Positions 8,637 to 16,848 of a stretch of 26,254 nucleotides of DNA are shown piece by piece. Position 1 is the stretch's first letter; every line of letters begins with the position of its first letter. The translations under genes were made by a program, and so were the position numbers. The stretch covers positions 1 to 26,254 of IMG/VR virus record IMGVR_UViG_3300031951_001058; one strand, written 5' to 3'. The DNA comes from a virus. A model generated the notes under the pieces. That model searched no databases and was not told where the DNA came from. It worked only from the letters and a program-made list of their open reading frames with translations.

Positions 8637-10106
8637 ATGTCAATTAATAATTCGTATTTCAGTAAAAATAACACTATTATATCTAATAGCTTCACAAACA
8701 CAGGAAGAAATCCTGTGACTGAACTATTTTTTGGTTCATTAGCAACTTCTCAATATCCTAATGGGTATAGCCGATTTATATTTGATTTGGATTTGACTCT
8801 TTTAAAAGAAAAAGTAACTAATGGTACAATTTCTCTTGATTGTAATGAAAAACCAAAACACACACTTAGAATGGTTAACACCTCTTCTTTTGACCGTGAG
8901 TTATTGAATACGAGAACTTCACAAGGCAGAATGAGAGCAACATCGTTTGACCTTGTTCTTCTTAGAATTCCTTATATTAATGATGATATGGATAGACCTC
9001 AATTATGGGATGAAGGGGTTGGTTATGATTTTGCTGACTTGGTTTATGATTATAGTGAGTTTGATAAAAACTTTTCAGATAGACCATCTAATTGGTATCA
9101 AACAACAACATTAGGTGTTTGGACAACAAATGGTATATATGACAACACAAATTCAGGAACTGGTAATACCATTCATTATTCAGCATTAACAAAGGTTGCT
9201 GAACAACATTTTGAATTTGGTGATGAAAATATCGAGTTTGATATGACAGGTGAAATAAACGATATTTTAAATGGAGTTTTAAATAACGTATCGGGATGGG
9301 TAATTGCTTATAAACCACAATTAGAAAACATTACAGGATTAACTGATATATATGAAACACAATTCTTTACTCGTCATACCCAAACATTTTATGAACCTTA
9401 TTTAGAGACAAACTATAATGACTTTATTGATGATGATAGAAATAACTTTACGTTAGGTAGAGTTAATCATTTATACCTTTATCTATATGATAATGGAAAT
9501 CCTGTTAATTTAGACTTCAATCCTACTGTCGACATCTTAGACAACGGTGGCGATGTAATATTATCTAATCTCCCTACTTGTAAAAAAACAAGAGGAGTTT
9601 ATGAAGTTACTGTACCAGCTCTTAATAGTTATAAGACACCATGTACATTTTCAGATAAATGGAAAAACTTAAGTTTAAATGGATTTCCAATAAATCCAAT
9701 TTTAAATGATTTCACCCTTTATCCGTTTAAAAATTCAATTCAAATTGGAACTGAATCTCAAGAACCAAAACTTTATGGTTTTGATTATTACGGAATTAAA
9801 CAAGATGAAAAAATCTTTAATACTGACATAAGAAAAGTTGGGGTTGTAATTAAACAGGCATATACTACAAATAAACTTTTACAAAAAGTAGAGGCTTTTT
9901 ATAGGATATATGTTAGAGAAGGTCAGACTGAAGTACAGGTTCAAGATTGGACAAAAATAAATAGAACACCAAATGAGTATTATTTCATTTTTGATACAAG
10001 AGATAAAATACCAAATGAGTATTATATCGATATACAAGTTAAAAGTTCTAACGAGGTTAACACCTATAAAAAACAAATAAAATTTCAAATTGTAAATTAT
10101 AAATAG
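8637..10106 (+). CDS. beta-rich virion structural protein, DNRLRE-like plus Ig-like part
   Basis: This 489-residue protein has no signal peptide and appears beta-rich. Residues about 45-270 resemble the DNRLRE/CBM96-type jelly-roll: FDLVLLRIP, then the 'fD.T..i...l.g....G..i' segment (EFDMTGEINDILNGV, NVSGWVIAYKP), then FFTRHTQTFYEPYLETNYND, which matches the usual 'F.sre....P.L.v.Y' ending. Residues from about 285 look like one or two Ig-like domains (VNHLYLYLYDNGNPVNLDF; VEAFYRIYVREGQTEVQVQD). It lies between the hub protein and two giant cysteine-repeat proteins, 2 bp upstream of the first, so a baseplate or fibre connector role is likely. A candidate late element precedes it. Confidence 0.5.
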   Translation: MSINNSYFSKNNTIISNSFTNTGRNPVTELFFGSLATSQYPNGYSRFIFDLDLTLLKEKVTNGTISLDCNEKPKHTLRMVNTSSFDRELLNTRTSQGRMRATSFDLVLLRIPYINDDMDRPQLWDEGVGYDFADLVYDYSEFDKNFSDRPSNWYQTTTLGVWTTNGIYDNTNSGTGNTIHYSALTKVAEQHFEFGDENIEFDMTGEINDILNGVLNNVSGWVIAYKPQLENITGLTDIYETQFFTRHTQTFYEPYLETNYNDFIDDDRNNFTLGRVNHLYLYLYDNGNPVNLDFNPTVDILDNGGDVILSNLPTCKKTRGVYEVTVPALNSYKTPCTFSDKWKNLSLNGFPINPILNDFTLYPFKNSIQIGTESQEPKLYGFDYYGIKQDEKIFNTDIRKVGVVIKQAYTTNKLLQKVEAFYRIYVREGQTEVQVQDWTKINRTPNEYYFIFDTRDKIPNEYYIDIQVKSSNEVNTYKKQIKFQIVNYK

Positions 10107-10108
10107 TT

Positions 10109-11953
10109 ATGGCAGCGAATTCAATAAATTGTGTAAACTTAGATGAAAAAGATATAGATTTCAATGGTAACATTATAAATTCAGGTGAATATTGGGTTGG
10201 GATGACTGACCCATTTGACCAATTTTTCACTCAAAGAATATGTGTTGAGACAGTGTCCAATATTGATAGTCCTGGAAGTGGTTTATTTGCCACACAACAA
10301 TATACAAGTTGTTATGATTGTGTAAGTAATAATAATGGTTTAATACAATTAAACCCATGTTACCAAACTGTTTTTGAAGTTTTATTTATTAATGTAAGTG
10401 CTTTAACAGAATCACAATATTTGGAAATTTATTCAATTTCTACAGGAGACACTGGACAAGCTTTATATATAGAATTTTTAAATAACGGTACATTACAAAA
10501 AGGGTGTTTTAATAAATCTAAAATAGTAACTGTAAGTACCGCAGAATATGTTCAAATTACTGCTCAACTACAATCTATAGGTCAACAAATTGTAAATGAT
10601 TTAAATTATACTGCTCAAACCGACTGTCAAAGTTGTTTAACAGTCTCTTCGTTTATTTATGAAGTTTCCAATTGCGTGACAGTTGACGAAATTGAGTATG
10701 TTTATTTACCTTATGATTTTCCTTCAGGACATTTAATTTCATATACTGATGGAATTAATGAATTTTGTGGTGTTGTTCGCGGTCTGACCGTTGAAAATGT
10801 TGCAACATATACTTTTGTCACTGATTACGGTCCATGTCGTTTTGAATCTTGTTGTGATACTTGTTTAGAAAATGTAAATAAAAAAGTATTAATTGAAAAT
10901 TGTGTAGATGATACAGACCAACAAGTAGTTTGGGCGTCTCTATTATTTGGTTTGGAGTCAACTAATTTTGAGTTAGGTGGGGGTTGTTTTAAAATTATGG
11001 GAGAGACATCAGACCCTATAAGTTTTGTAGGGTACTTAGATTATGAACCTCATAGTAGTTGCGAATCTTGTCTTACTTGTAATGGAGTTATATATCAATA
11101 TGCTTCTTGTGATGACCCAACAACTCCTGCTGGAGTGATTCAAACAAATCAAATATTACCAAATGGTTTTTCTTTTATAAATCCTTTTGAAGATAAATGT
11201 TGTATTATTTTAGGTTTATCAACGGGGTCACCTATTAGACCAGAATCTTTACCAAGTGTACAACCTTGTGTTTGTGATACTGTATTAGAATATCAAGTAT
11301 TTCCTGCAACAGAATGTTTAACAGGAATACCTGTAGGAGTTTTAACGGATATGAACGCCCAAGATGGTGACATAGTAAAAATAATGTATGGTGAGGTTGA
11401 ATTTTTGTGTGTTCAACTTAATAGTACGGGTAGACTTCCTAGAGTGACATACAATTCTGAACGAGATGTTAATGGTGATACAATTATATATAATAACTGT
11501 ACGGACTGTATAAGTAACAGAGAGATTGGTGTAAGAACTGTAAATTGTGATACTCAAGAATTTAGTATTGTAAATGTTCCATATTCATCATATACAGAAT
11601 TTTTATTTAATCGAGATGATAATTTCATTTTCAATTGTTTTGTTGATGCTGAAGGTTATTGTAGAACCGTAGTTGAACCTTGTCCTCAACCACCAACAGG
11701 ACGTTTATCTATCCCTGTGACAGATTATTTTAGTTGTCCTGTGTGTCGAACGTTTAATCCTGACATACCTCCAACAACAGTATCGGCAGGAACTGAATAT
11801 ACCGTATGTGTGATATGTGAGGACTGTTGTCAATCAGGAACAACTGCAACTGTAATAAAACCTCCTCATCCAACTTGGTCAAGACTTAACGGTGATGCCG
11901 TTGTTTTATTAGACGCGGTACAATTAGGAGGAATGTTTGGATTAAATGCTTAA
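10109..11953 (+). CDS. cysteine-repeat structural protein A, putative adhesin
   Basis: This 614-residue protein is built from about seven beta-rich modules of about 60-95 residues. Most close on a CxxC-type signature: CYDC, CQSC, CDTC, CESCLTC, CTDC, CPVC, CVICEDCC. A second cysteine commonly sits in the middle of a module (EFCGVV, GGCFKI, EFLCVQL). The last about 60 residues (SAGTEYTVCVICEDCC, then PPHP, then LLDAVQLGGMFGLNA) are nearly the same in the next gene. No signal peptide is present, so it probably acts in the virion, where the cysteines may bind metal or form disulfides after release. Its place after hub and connector genes suggests a tail fibre or receptor-binding protein. The family is not one I can name. 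Confidence 0.6.
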   Translation: MAANSINCVNLDEKDIDFNGNIINSGEYWVGMTDPFDQFFTQRICVETVSNIDSPGSGLFATQQYTSCYDCVSNNNGLIQLNPCYQTVFEVLFINVSALTESQYLEIYSISTGDTGQALYIEFLNNGTLQKGCFNKSKIVTVSTAEYVQITAQLQSIGQQIVNDLNYTAQTDCQSCLTVSSFIYEVSNCVTVDEIEYVYLPYDFPSGHLISYTDGINEFCGVVRGLTVENVATYTFVTDYGPCRFESCCDTCLENVNKKVLIENCVDDTDQQVVWASLLFGLESTNFELGGGCFKIMGETSDPISFVGYLDYEPHSSCESCLTCNGVIYQYASCDDPTTPAGVIQTNQILPNGFSFINPFEDKCCIILGLSTGSPIRPESLPSVQPCVCDTVLEYQVFPATECLTGIPVGVLTDMNAQDGDIVKIMYGEVEFLCVQLNSTGRLPRVTYNSERDVNGDTIIYNNCTDCISNREIGVRTVNCDTQEFSIVNVPYSSYTEFLFNRDDNFIFNCFVDAEGYCRTVVEPCPQPPTGRLSIPVTDYFSCPVCRTFNPDIPPTTVSAGTEYTVCVICEDCCQSGTTATVIKPPHPTWSRLNGDAVVLLDAVQLGGMFGLNA

Positions 11954-11958
11954 GCGAG

Positions 11959-11966
11959 ATATTTAT
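11959..11966 (+). promoter_or_regulatory. candidate late promoter element ATATTTAT
   Basis: GATATTTATAAATAAAA lies in the 27-bp gap between the two cysteine-repeat genes, with the core ending 14 nt before the start codon. It also contains TATAAATA (11964-11971), identical to the T4 late promoter core. Confidence 0.5.
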
Positions 11967-11980
11967 AAATAAAATTTAAA

Positions 11981-14752
11981 ATGGCATTTCAAAGAGTATA
12001 TGTAGAACCTTGTGGTAAAGGTTTTGGTTATGATTTATTAATAGATAATTCAGTAACTTCAATTTCGGTAGGTCAAACATATTTTATATCAGGTACTACA
12101 GGTCAACCTCCAAAACAACAACAAATAGTTGGTTGTTTTTCAGTAAAAAACATTAAAGATGTTCAATCAGGACCTGCGGATTCTTTAACATTTAGCACTC
12201 CTTATTTAGGTTGTGAGGAGTGTGAATTAGCCAACGCTAATTTTATCCTATTAAGAACTTGTTTTGATAGTCAATATGGTCAAATAATAATTAATATAGG
12301 TGATATTACCCCTACACCGTCTATAGATGATGTCTTTTTAATGGAAGTGATTATTTTAGATGATTTTGGAGGGTCAATTAGATTAACTTCATGTTTTTCA
12401 GTATCTGGTTTTTTATCATCAAATTTTGATTTTAATCCCACAGGAGTTTTATCATATTCATCAAGAACTGACTGTCAAGATTGTTTAAATAATTCACCAA
12501 TAATTCATGAGGTTTATGACTGTATAGATTCTAATGAACCATATTATATCGCATTTCCATCAACAGGTTTTCAAGACCATTTAATTACTTTCACAGATTT
12601 ATTTGGTATTACACAATATTGTGGAACAGTTAAAGGACAAGTTGGAGATGTTGCAATAACAGGTTTATTAGTGACAGATTTGGGTAAACCAGACGAGACA
12701 GGAATTAAGTGTGATGATTGTTTGGCAAATGTTGCCGAAAAGAAAAAACTACAAAACTGTATAGATTCTGATGAAATTCAAATTGTTTGGGCGTCCTCAT
12801 TATTTCAACCAGATAATTCAACACATTTATCAAACGCTAATGGATGTTATACAGTTCTTCCTGATGTTGTACCACCTGAAGAACCTATAACTGTAAATGA
12901 ACTTGCAAACTTTGACCCTCAAAATAATTGTGAAGATTGTTTGGAATGTTACGGTATAGAATTTGATTTTGTTACTTGTGAAGAAATTGAAGTATTTGAA
13001 CCTGTAAATCAAATTAATACAAATGGAGCTGGTTTTAACTTTTTATCCAGAGAAATAACTATTGACTCCTCAAATAAATTATTTGCGGTTTTTCAAAATT
13101 CAGGTAGAATTGCAAAATATAATCTAGGTACTTTGAGTTGGGAAGAAAATTCTGTACCAGTTTTGGTCAACCCTTGGGGTATTGCAATAAATGAAACCGA
13201 TGGGATTATTTGTGTTTCAAATTTATCGACTAACCAAGTCACATTTTTTGACTATAATAATATTAATCTTAGTAATTCAATATCAGTTCCATTGTTTAGT
13301 GGTCAAAAAGTTTATTTTGACCCTATTGGTTCTAAATTTTATGTAGTGTTCGCAAATACTGGTGTTCCTAACATCGCTGTTTTTGGAGGGTCGAGTTACT
13401 TAGGGATGTCTTATATTATATTTGGTAGTTCATCCGCACGATATACTGATGTTGTTAGAATTGGTACAGGAATTTATTGTTTAAACTATAGTAATCAACA
13501 ACTAGAGGTTTATGATTTAAGCTATACCTTAATTAACACTTATGGTTTAACAGGAAAACCATTGTCTTTAGATGTAGATTATATTAATACTACTATTTAC
13601 ATTGCAACAAATGCTTCAAGGTATATCAAATTTAATTACACCACAATTAGTTTTGTTGACGTAAATTATAGTCCGAATTGTGTGACAGATGAACAAAAAA
13701 TTAAAATTGAACCATCTACTAATCTTTTGTACATCACTGACGTTAATTGTAATCATATCTATATTTTTGATTTGACTACCGACACTTTAGTAAGGTCTGT
13801 AACAAATTTTGATAATCAATACGGTATTAATAGCATTTATGGAATGGCGTTAGATACGTCAAATAATATATGGTTTGGTTCTAATGTTAGAATATTCCAA
13901 ACTCAAACATCTAATCAATTTGTTAATGGGTCTTCAAGTACAAATGAACTTTTAACTGTAGGTCAAACTTTCTTCAATCCTGTATTAAGCGCATGTTGTG
14001 AAGTTACAGATACAAACTCAATTACTAACGACTCATTTCTAAATATAACAGAATATCCTAGTATACTTAATTTTAATGACTGTACAGAATGTTTAAGTAC
14101 TCCTGTAGAATCTTTTGTTTGTATAGACTGTATAACAGGTAATGAGGCTATTTTAGTTGCACCAGCAGGTACTTTTATTATTGGAAATTATGTCCGTTCT
14201 CAATACGGTAACTCAGATTGGTTATGTTTTGAAATTGTTGATAACTACACTGTAGAAAACTACGGTGATTTATTTAAATTAGAATCAAATGGTGTTGTGT
14301 ATTCAAGTTGTGAAGAATGTCAATCAGGAGCGACTATAGGTATTACATTAATCAACACTGAAACATTACAACAAGAACAATACAACATAACTTTAGATGT
14401 ATGGTATCGAATTGTAGGTTTTCCTTTTTCACTACCATTATCTTGTCTTAGTGATAAAAATGGTGTTTGTTATCAGGTGATTAATGCTTGTCCTATCGAT
14501 AATGTACATCCTTTATTTGAACCTGGAGATTTCTTCCTAAATCAATCTTTATGTAGATTAAATAGTGAACGATTACCTGTATCAGCGGGTACTGAATATT
14601 TGGTTTGTCAAATATGTGAAGATTGTTGTGGTTCAGGAACAACCGCAACATTAATTGTTCCTCCTCACCCTGTATGGACAAGACCTAACGGTCAACAAGT
14701 AACATTGTTAGACGCAGTTGCTTTAGGTGGAATGTTCGGATTAAATAATTAA
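11981..14752 (+). CDS. cysteine-repeat structural protein B with inserted beta-propeller
   Basis: This 923-residue paralogue of the previous protein has the same CxxC module ends (CEEC, CQDC, CDDC, CEDCLEC, CTEC, CEEC, CQICEDCC) and nearly the same C-terminus (LLDAVALGGMFGLNN). Between the fourth module and the following CTEC module, residues about 355-650 form what looks like an NHL-type propeller. Seven similar strand sets can be read, such as NPWGIAINETDGIICVSN, KPLSLDVDYINTTIYIATN and SIYGMALDTSNNIWFGSN. Protein A has only a short loop at the matching place, so the propeller appears to be a clean domain insertion. Propellers commonly bind glycans or proteins, so a receptor-binding function at the tail or fibre tip is inferred. 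No signal peptide is present. Confidence 0.65.
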   Translation: MAFQRVYVEPCGKGFGYDLLIDNSVTSISVGQTYFISGTTGQPPKQQQIVGCFSVKNIKDVQSGPADSLTFSTPYLGCEECELANANFILLRTCFDSQYGQIIINIGDITPTPSIDDVFLMEVIILDDFGGSIRLTSCFSVSGFLSSNFDFNPTGVLSYSSRTDCQDCLNNSPIIHEVYDCIDSNEPYYIAFPSTGFQDHLITFTDLFGITQYCGTVKGQVGDVAITGLLVTDLGKPDETGIKCDDCLANVAEKKKLQNCIDSDEIQIVWASSLFQPDNSTHLSNANGCYTVLPDVVPPEEPITVNELANFDPQNNCEDCLECYGIEFDFVTCEEIEVFEPVNQINTNGAGFNFLSREITIDSSNKLFAVFQNSGRIAKYNLGTLSWEENSVPVLVNPWGIAINETDGIICVSNLSTNQVTFFDYNNINLSNSISVPLFSGQKVYFDPIGSKFYVVFANTGVPNIAVFGGSSYLGMSYIIFGSSSARYTDVVRIGTGIYCLNYSNQQLEVYDLSYTLINTYGLTGKPLSLDVDYINTTIYIATNASRYIKFNYTTISFVDVNYSPNCVTDEQKIKIEPSTNLLYITDVNCNHIYIFDLTTDTLVRSVTNFDNQYGINSIYGMALDTSNNIWFGSNVRIFQTQTSNQFVNGSSSTNELLTVGQTFFNPVLSACCEVTDTNSITNDSFLNITEYPSILNFNDCTECLSTPVESFVCIDCITGNEAILVAPAGTFIIGNYVRSQYGNSDWLCFEIVDNYTVENYGDLFKLESNGVVYSSCEECQSGATIGITLINTETLQQEQYNITLDVWYRIVGFPFSLPLSCLSDKNGVCYQVINACPIDNVHPLFEPGDFFLNQSLCRLNSERLPVSAGTEYLVCQICEDCCGSGTTATLIVPPHPVWTRPNGQQVTLLDAVALGGMFGLNN

Positions 14753-14756
14753 TAAT

Positions 14757-15455
14757 ATGAAAAGAAAAATTAGATTAACAGAAACAGAACTTAATTCTCT
14801 AATCAAAAAAATGGTTAAAGAATCTGACTTTACAGTTGAGCCTGAAATAGGTACTCAACCAAGAGAGAAAGACGTAAAATCTATGTTTGGTCAAAAATAT
14901 GGAGCTTACATCCCAATGGATGTTCTTAGATACATGAGAAAGAACCCCGCATTAATCTTCAAAAGATTATATGATATCTATGGTGATAGTGCATATGATT
15001 ACTTAGATAAAGCCAAGGGTAATGATGATTTAATGGAGTCTCATGAAGGTATGAGTAATCGATACATGTTCTTTAGTAATTTAGAACAGATGGAAAGACA
15101 ATGTAATCTTTTATTAGACTTAGACCAAGACACGATAGAAGGAATATTAGAAGACGGTCATGATTGGGCACAAGACCATATTGCGGAAGCAAAAAATAAC
15201 ATGGACCAAGTATTTGATTTTATTATGAATCAAACAAATGGTGGAGATGAATATATGGACGATGAAGAAGAAATGGTAATGATGGAATCTGAGTTATCTG
15301 AAAAAAAGAAAAAAAATGTTCCTACAAATCCATCACTTTGGCAAAGTTGTTTACAATGGGCAAAACAAAGATATAAAGTTTGTCCAAGTGCTTATTGTAA
15401 TGGAGCTGCCGCCAAACGATATAAATCAAAAGGTGGTAAATGGAAAAAGAAATAA
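14757..15455 (+). CDS. putative internal head protein with basic C-terminal tail
   Basis: This 232-residue protein has three parts. The N-terminus MKRKIRLTETELNSLIKKMV resembles short amphipathic leaders also seen on proteins at 17451, 18376 and 16801 (minus strand), followed by VKE/S at residues 20-23, a possible prohead protease site. The middle is acidic and helical with several methionine/acid runs (DDEEEMVMMESE). The C-terminus, NPSLWQSCLQWAKQRYK then PSAYCNGAAAKRYKSKGGKW, is strongly basic and resembles a short tail that I recall from other phage proteins. DNA contact in the capsid is inferred. It is the last gene of the plus-strand tail operon, 4 bp after the propeller gene, and ends in a strong terminator. 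Confidence 0.5.
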   Translation: MKRKIRLTETELNSLIKKMVKESDFTVEPEIGTQPREKDVKSMFGQKYGAYIPMDVLRYMRKNPALIFKRLYDIYGDSAYDYLDKAKGNDDLMESHEGMSNRYMFFSNLEQMERQCNLLLDLDQDTIEGILEDGHDWAQDHIAEAKNNMDQVFDFIMNQTNGGDEYMDDEEEMVMMESELSEKKKKNVPTNPSLWQSCLQWAKQRYKVCPSAYCNGAAAKRYKSKGGKWKKK

Positions 15456-15477
15456 GTGGTTTTTATACCACTTTTTT
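15454..15477 (+). terminator. intrinsic terminator after the tail operon
   Basis: AAGTGGT (15454-15460) pairs with ACCACTT (15467-15473) around the loop TTTTAT and is followed by a T run. The stem begins at the stop codon of the 232-residue gene, so it ends the long plus-strand operon. Confidence 0.75.
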
Positions 15478-15480
15478 TAT

Positions 15481-15624
15481 CTTTATAGGATTGACAGAAA
15501 TAAGGGATACACAAAAGATAATGTTGTATTATGTTGTTATTCTGCTAATATAGGACGAAATGAGAATGATGAAGATACTTGGAAAAAATTTTTAAGTATT
15601 TTACAAATCAGTTTGAATAACTAA
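15481..15624 (+). pseudogene. remnant of an HNH-type endonuclease (C-terminal fragment)
   Basis: A frame ending in TAA at 15622-15624 encodes LYRIDRNKGYTKDNVVLCC and then YSANIGRNENDEDTWKKFL. This closely matches the ending of phage and bacterial HNH-family endonucleases, where 'DRIDN.KGYT.DNVV.CC..CN' precedes a final helix. There is no start codon of its own. Upstream, the frame runs into the terminator and then antiphase through the neighbouring gene. The N-terminal part and the first histidine motif are absent. I read it as debris of a homing endonuclease once located after the tail operon. Confidence 0.6.
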
Positions 15625-15643
15625 ATTAATGTTCCTATATTTG
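15612..15643 (+). promoter_or_regulatory. host-type Bacteroidetes promoter, TTTG-N20-TATATTTG
   Basis: TTTG at 15612-15615 and TATATTTG at 15636-15643 are separated by 20 bases, matching the Bacteroidetes housekeeping consensus TTTG / TAnnTTTG. Transcription would start near 15650 and leave about 15 nt before ATG 15665. The base pattern continues as GTGG, as it does in the promoter before bS21. Confidence 0.7.
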
Positions 15644-15664
15644 TGGTATTGTAAATTTAAAGAT

Positions 15665-16108
15665 ATGTTTAGAGGATTGAAAAGGTTGACAAAAAGATTT
15701 TATGTGAAATGGAAATTAAAGTCAAGGTATAAGTGGTTACAGGAAGAGAGAAAGAATACTGAGGCAGAATCCGTTTGTCTATCAATTTGTAGAAGTTTAA
15801 TTTCCCACCCTACTTCTAAATTTCTGATAGCACCAATCTCGATGAAGAGATATATAAAAAATGAACAATTAGGTTTGTTTATTATATTAGAAGATAGAAA
15901 CATCAGCGTAACTAACCACGTTTACCATTATGATGTGAAACTATCGGAAAGAGATTGGGATAGAATTTGTACTATGTACGATTCAAAAACTGAAAAAATA
16001 AGAGAGGAATATGAATCTGAAATCATGCGTCAGATTCAACACTCTCTAAGAAATATAAAAGATAAGATTGAAAAATTAAATCAAACTTCTCAAGACATTT
16101 CTAACTAA
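15665..16108 (+). CDS. hypothetical protein with basic N-terminus and coiled-coil end
   Basis: I chose ATG 15665 because the earlier ATG at 15629 lies upstream of the promoter's predicted start point. The 147-residue protein begins with a strongly basic segment (MFRGLKRLTKRFYVKWKLKS). A compact middle follows (PISMKRYIKNEQLGLFIILE) and then a charged coiled coil (MYDSKTEKIREEYESEIMRQ). No catalytic motif or signal peptide is visible. It has its own host-type promoter after a terminator, so it is probably expressed early and independently of the late genes. Its last 33 bases overlap the end of the convergent gene on the minus strand. Function is unknown. Confidence 0.6.
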   Translation: MFRGLKRLTKRFYVKWKLKSRYKWLQEERKNTEAESVCLSICRSLISHPTSKFLIAPISMKRYIKNEQLGLFIILEDRNISVTNHVYHYDVKLSERDWDRICTMYDSKTEKIREEYESEIMRQIQHSLRNIKDKIEKLNQTSQDISN

Positions 16109-16801
16109 TCTTTCAACAGATTCGTTTTGTTTTTTTCTTGGTTTGTAACTCACCATTTTAGGTTTGTTACCTGTACCACCTTTAGGATTTGTTTTTTCCG
16201 CTCTTCTTTTTTGAGCACAAGCGGCTTTTTTCTGTGAGTCAGTCATCTTTGATGCAACACCTGCCGCTCTACATTTAGGATATCCTTTATCAGTTGCTTC
16301 AGGTCTACCACATGGAGGATGTCCTCCGCCTTCTTTTTTTCTACAAATATTAACCCAAGGACCTTTAGGTTGTTTACTACCTTTAGGTTTCTTTTTTGTA
16401 CCAAACCAAACCGCCAAATCTTCGTTTAATAAATCGTCAGTAATTTCAATCCATTCACTAACATTTTTTTTGTTATTAACTTTTTGTTTAACTACCTTAA
16501 ATTTATCCGCAAATTCGTCTTCACCTTCTTCTCTATTTTGAATTTTAAAATCTTGATTACTTAGTTTTTTAGAAATCTTTTCTTTACCCCCAATATTTTT
16601 ATTGTTTTTACTCATTATTCCGTCTAAAGAATCGTAATTATTTTTTGCGTTAACATAATCTGAAATTTGTTGATTAAATGGGTCTAAACTATTTTTTAAC
16701 CATTTTCTAAATCCAGGTCTAAAAGGAGGATTATATGAACCTCTTGCACCTGTTTCACTTGTGGCTTCTTTAAGAACTTTTTTAATGGTATCTCTTAACA
16801 T
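16076..16801 (-). CDS. basic protein with DUF5872-like core, putative internal head protein
   Basis: This 241-residue basic protein begins MLRDTIKKVLKEATSE, where LKE/AT (residues 10-14) is a good match to a T4-type prohead protease site. The C-terminal half contains LAVWFGTKKKPKGSKQPKG, PWVNICRKK, HPPCGRPEA, YPKCRAAGVASKMTDSQKK and a basic tail. This matches the small basic protein type found in phages and large algal viruses that I recall as DUF5872; the name is from memory. It ends ESVERLVRNVLRSLI, resembling the leader helices of neighbours. DNA association inside the head is inferred. It is divergent from the 70-residue gene at 16849 and overlaps the plus-strand gene at its 3' end by 33 bp. 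Confidence 0.55.
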   Translation of the reverse strand: MLRDTIKKVLKEATSETGARGSYNPPFRPGFRKWLKNSLDPFNQQISDYVNAKNNYDSLDGIMSKNNKNIGGKEKISKKLSNQDFKIQNREEGEDEFADKFKVVKQKVNNKKNVSEWIEITDDLLNEDLAVWFGTKKKPKGSKQPKGPWVNICRKKEGGGHPPCGRPEATDKGYPKCRAAGVASKMTDSQKKAACAQKRRAEKTNPKGGTGNKPKMVSYKPRKKQNESVERLVRNVLRSLI

Positions 16802-16824
16802 TTCAAATTATTTTCCTTATTATT

Positions 16825-16832
16825 ATAAATAT
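16825..16832 (-). promoter_or_regulatory. candidate late promoter element in divergent gap
   Basis: On the minus strand GATATTTATAATAA (16833 to 16820) lies 23 nt before the start of the DUF5872-like gene. On the plus strand the same DNA reads TATAAATA (16824-16831), 17 nt before ATG 16849. The 47-bp gap may thus serve both directions. Confidence 0.5.
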
Positions 16833-16848
16833 CACATAGAAACAAAAA

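Noticed and set aside
10098-10105. TATAAATA just before the cysteine-repeat gene A
   Set aside because: It overlaps the coding end (Asn-Tyr-Lys-stop) of the previous gene and is only 3 bp from the start codon, so it is likely chance.
15316-15480. Upstream part of the plus-strand frame that ends at 15624
   Set aside because: It overlaps the 232-residue gene out of frame and crosses its terminator; only the part from 15481 shows HNH-like sequence.
15629-15664. Upstream ATG for the 147-residue gene
   Set aside because: It lies before the predicted transcription start of a good host-type promoter; ATG 15665 is preferred.
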